DNA from: Gammaproteobacteria bacterium
Lineage (GTDB): Bacteria > Pseudomonadota > Gammaproteobacteria > Pseudomonadales > UBA5518
Direction: 5' to 3'
Assembly (NCBI GenBank): GCA_016718385.1
Contig: JADKDK010000008.1
Span: forward strand, 372,001 to 436,000
DNA: 64,000 nt
Positions 62,130-64,000 of this stretch are shown one piece after another. The translations under genes and the position numbers were made by a program. The notes under the pieces were generated by a model that saw only the letters and a list, made by a program, of their open reading frames with translations, was not told the DNA's origin and did not search any database. Each line of letters opens with the position of its first letter. Position 1 is the stretch's first letter.

Positions 62130-63281
62130 TCAGCGCATCGCGCGGAAGCAGGCGCGCAGCTCGCCCACGAAGAGTTCCGGCTGTTCGAAGGCCGCGAAGT
62201 GGCCGCCGCGCTCGAGTTCGTTCCAGTGTACCAGCCGGGAGAAGCGTTTCTCGGCCCAGCGCCGCGAGCTGCGGAAGATCTCCTTCGGGAAGATGCTCGC
62301 CCCGACCGGGATCGTGATCTGCTCCATGTTCGGCGTGCTGAAGCTCTCCCAGTAGAGCCGCGCCGAGGAGGCGGCGGAGTCCGTCAGCCAGTACATCATC
62401 ACGTTGTCGAGCAGTTCGTCGCGCGTGAGCGCGTTCTCGGGATGCCTCGCCTCGCCCTCGCCGCAGTCGGTCCAGGCCCGGAACTTCTCCAGGATCCATG
62501 CGGCCTGCCCGGACGGCGAGTCGGCGAGCCCGTAGCCCAGCGTCTGCGGCCGTGTGCTCTGCTGCTTGGAGTAGCCGGATTCGTGCTCGTAATAGTCCTG
62601 CATTGCGGCCAGCGCACCCTGCTCGAGGGTGGTCAGCTCGTTCATCGTGTCGGGGTCGGGCGCGACCAGCGGCATGTTCAGGTGGATGCCGCGGCAATGC
62701 GCGGTTTCGGTCATCGCGATGCTGCTGGTCACCATCGAGCCCCAGTCCCCACCCTGCGCCACGTAGCCATCGTAGCCCAGGCGCTGCATCAGCTGGCCCC
62801 AGGCGCGGCCGATGCGTTCGACGCCCCAGCCCCTGGCGGGCGGCTTGTCGGAGAAGCCGTAGCCCGGCAGTGCGGGGCACACGACGTGGAAGGCATCCTT
62901 CGCCTCGCCGCCATAACGGGTGGGGTCGGTGAGCGGGCCGATGACCTCCAGGAACTCGATGACCGAGCCTGGCCAGCCGTGCGTCATCACCAGTGGCAGC
63001 GCGTCGGTGTGCGGCGAGCGGACGTGCAGGAAATGGAAGCCCAGGCCGTCGATACTGGTGCGGAACTGCGGGAAGGCGTTGAGGCGCTTCGCCACGCGTT
63101 GCATGTCGTACTGCGTGGCCCAGTAGCTGCACACCTCCTGCATGTACGCGAGCGGTATGCCCTGGCTCCAGTCGCCCGCGGTCTCGGCGTCCGGCCAGCG
63201 TGTGGCGGCGAGGCGCCGGCGCAGGTCCTCGATCCCGGCGCTCCCGATCTCGACCTTGAAAGGGATGATGGCGTCCGACAT
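62130..63281 (-). CDS. Epoxide hydrolase (EHN-domain family)
   Basis: A 383-residue alpha/beta hydrolase. The N-terminal EHN domain (about residues 4-110) starts IIPFKVEIGSAGIEDLRRRL and contains RWPDAETAGDWSQG. The core has the oxyanion motif MTHGWPGSVIEFLE, the nucleophile in AQGGDWGSMVTSSI (Asp) and the catalytic histidine in ERGGHFAAFEQPELF. These resemble microsomal/juvenile-hormone epoxide hydrolases, which open epoxides to diols. It has no membrane anchor. Its end is only seven bases from the SnoaL-like gene stop on the other strand. Confidence 0.9.
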   Translation of the reverse strand: MSDAIIPFKVEIGSAGIEDLRRRLAATRWPDAETAGDWSQGIPLAYMQEVCSYWATQYDMQRVAKRLNAFPQFRTSIDGLGFHFLHVRSPHTDALPLVMTHGWPGSVIEFLEVIGPLTDPTRYGGEAKDAFHVVCPALPGYGFSDKPPARGWGVERIGRAWGQLMQRLGYDGYVAQGGDWGSMVTSSIAMTETAHCRGIHLNMPLVAPDPDTMNELTTLEQGALAAMQDYYEHESGYSKQQSTRPQTLGYGLADSPSGQAAWILEKFRAWTDCGEGEARHPENALTRDELLDNVMMYWLTDSAASSARLYWESFSTPNMEQITIPVGASIFPKEIFRSSRRWAEKRFSRLVHWNELERGGHFAAFEQPELFVGELRACFRAMR

Positions 63282-63511
63282 GTTCCGGTCTCCGTGTTGC
63301 CAGGGTTCGTGTTTGTGCCGAAGCCTACCCGAGGCCGGCCCGGCTTGTCGTTACAGCCGTGCAACCTGGAGCGAGATCACATGCCTGGGGGACCGATACT
63401 CGCATCAACGCCGACCTCGTACGCGCTGGCTGCCTTGCGCGATTGTAATCAGCCGTGAATCGCGCGCCGGCGGATAATGTCTCGCACAGGCATTCCACCG
63501 GAGCACCCGCC

Positions 63512-64000
63512 ATGACGCACCGTATCAACCCGGCCGGCGAACCGATCACCGACGACGACGCGACCATCGCGGCGGCGCTCGCGGAGGCGAGCGTCCCCTG
63601 CCTGATGATGTCGATGATCCACATGACGGGTGACGCGAGCCTGCTCGACGGCGACATCCGCCCGGTGCTGGCGTTCCTGAACGACATGCAGTGCGCGATG
63701 CCACCCGGGCAGCAGGCCGAGGTGCGACGCCGCGCGCTGGAGGTGATCAGGGCCTACCGCGACCGTGGCTGCACGCTGCCGCCGGCCCCGGATACCGCAA
63801 CGCTGCAGCGCATGATGAGCTTCCTGGTTGCCGGCGAGGTGCCCTCGGCTTACGTGCCGATGATGCTCGAGGAGATGGAGCTCGACGGGCGCGACGCGCG
63901 CGAGGTCTCGCTGGCGCATATACCGCCCGCGCAACGCGAGGCGCTGCCGGTGCTGATCATCGGCGCCGGCATGTCCGGGATCCTCGCGGGCATCCGCCTG
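63512..64000 (+). CDS. FAD-dependent Baeyer-Villiger monooxygenase (5' part only)
   Basis: 163 codons are in the window, and the gene runs off the right edge. The first 140 residues form an alpha-helical N-terminal domain (MTHRINPAGEPITDDDATIA, then SVPCLMMSMIHMTGD) as in 4-hydroxyacetophenone monooxygenase-type enzymes. The FAD-binding fold begins with LPVLIIGAGMSGILAGIRL at the edge (GxGxxG). The N-terminal extension separates it from the short cyclohexanone type. The BVMO fingerprint and NADPH site lie outside. It is divergent from the epoxide hydrolase, 230 bases away; no clear promoter was found in that gap. Confidence 0.82.
   Translation, partial: MTHRINPAGEPITDDDATIAAALAEASVPCLMMSMIHMTGDASLLDGDIRPVLAFLNDMQCAMPPGQQAEVRRRALEVIRAYRDRGCTLPPAPDTATLQRMMSFLVAGEVPSAYVPMMLEEMELDGRDAREVSLAHIPPAQREALPVLIIGAGMSGILAGIRL

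Overview
The window is a high-GC stretch of a gammaproteobacterial chromosome spanning the replication origin. Gene order follows the Pseudomonas-type origin closely: plsC, gyrB-recF-dnaN-dnaA, oriC, rpmH-rnpA-yidD-yidC-mnmE, mnmG-rsmG-parA-parB, atpIBEFHAGDC, glmU-glmS. To the left lie trkA-rsmB-fmt-def and the opposing LysM/dprA/tsaC/hemF/aroE group, again as in Pseudomonas. The catabolic genes at the right end suggest an environmental or marine Pseudomonadales/Cellvibrionales-like organism rather than Pseudomonas itself. That assignment is inference from synteny and gene content; no rRNA gene is present to test it.

Layout. 1-4.9 kb: minus-strand cytochrome c oxidase operon (coxB-coxA-ctaG-coxC, then a partial SURF1), with a small DUF2909 gene on the other strand and a candidate FNR/ANR box at the operon promoter. 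5.2-11.1 kb: minus-strand cluster LysM protein-dprA-purE-tsaC-hemF-aroE-yheV, in which aroE is fused to a GNAT acetyltransferase domain. 11.4-20.0 kb: plus-strand def-fmt-rsmB-trkA and glyQ-glyS-gmhB-plsC; glyS and gmhB each carry a one-base frameshift in a C-run. 20.2-26.4 kb: minus-strand gyrB-recF-dnaN-dnaA, with two parS sites inside recF. 26.4-27.0 kb: oriC, with DnaA boxes and an AT-rich unwinding segment. 27.0-46.1 kb: plus-strand rpmH to glmS, covering protein export, tRNA modification, chromosome partition, ATP synthase and UDP-GlcNAc precursor synthesis. Genes on both sides of oriC read away from it.

46.1-64 kb is accessory and mostly catabolic. It holds an orphan ATP-grasp-like protein, a CAP-domain protein, a PQQ-dependent lipoprotein dehydrogenase, a fused alpha/beta thiamine-diphosphate dehydrogenase with an in-frame TGA plus a free-standing lipoyl domain, an amidohydrolase-Rieske oxygenase pair, a deazaflavin-type nitroreductase with an SDR, a metallo-beta-lactamase-fold hydrolase with a VOC protein, a membrane-anchored alpha/beta hydrolase, an ECF sigma factor operon, an SnoaL-like protein, an epoxide hydrolase and the start of a Baeyer-Villiger monooxygenase. 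Together these look like peripheral steps for oxidising hydrophobic ring compounds (steroid, terpenoid or aromatic), but no complete pathway is present.

Four loci carry members of one REP-like palindrome family with a GTAG head and a GTC...GAC hairpin with a TTCA loop. No tRNA, rRNA, CRISPR array, transposase or prophage gene was recognised.
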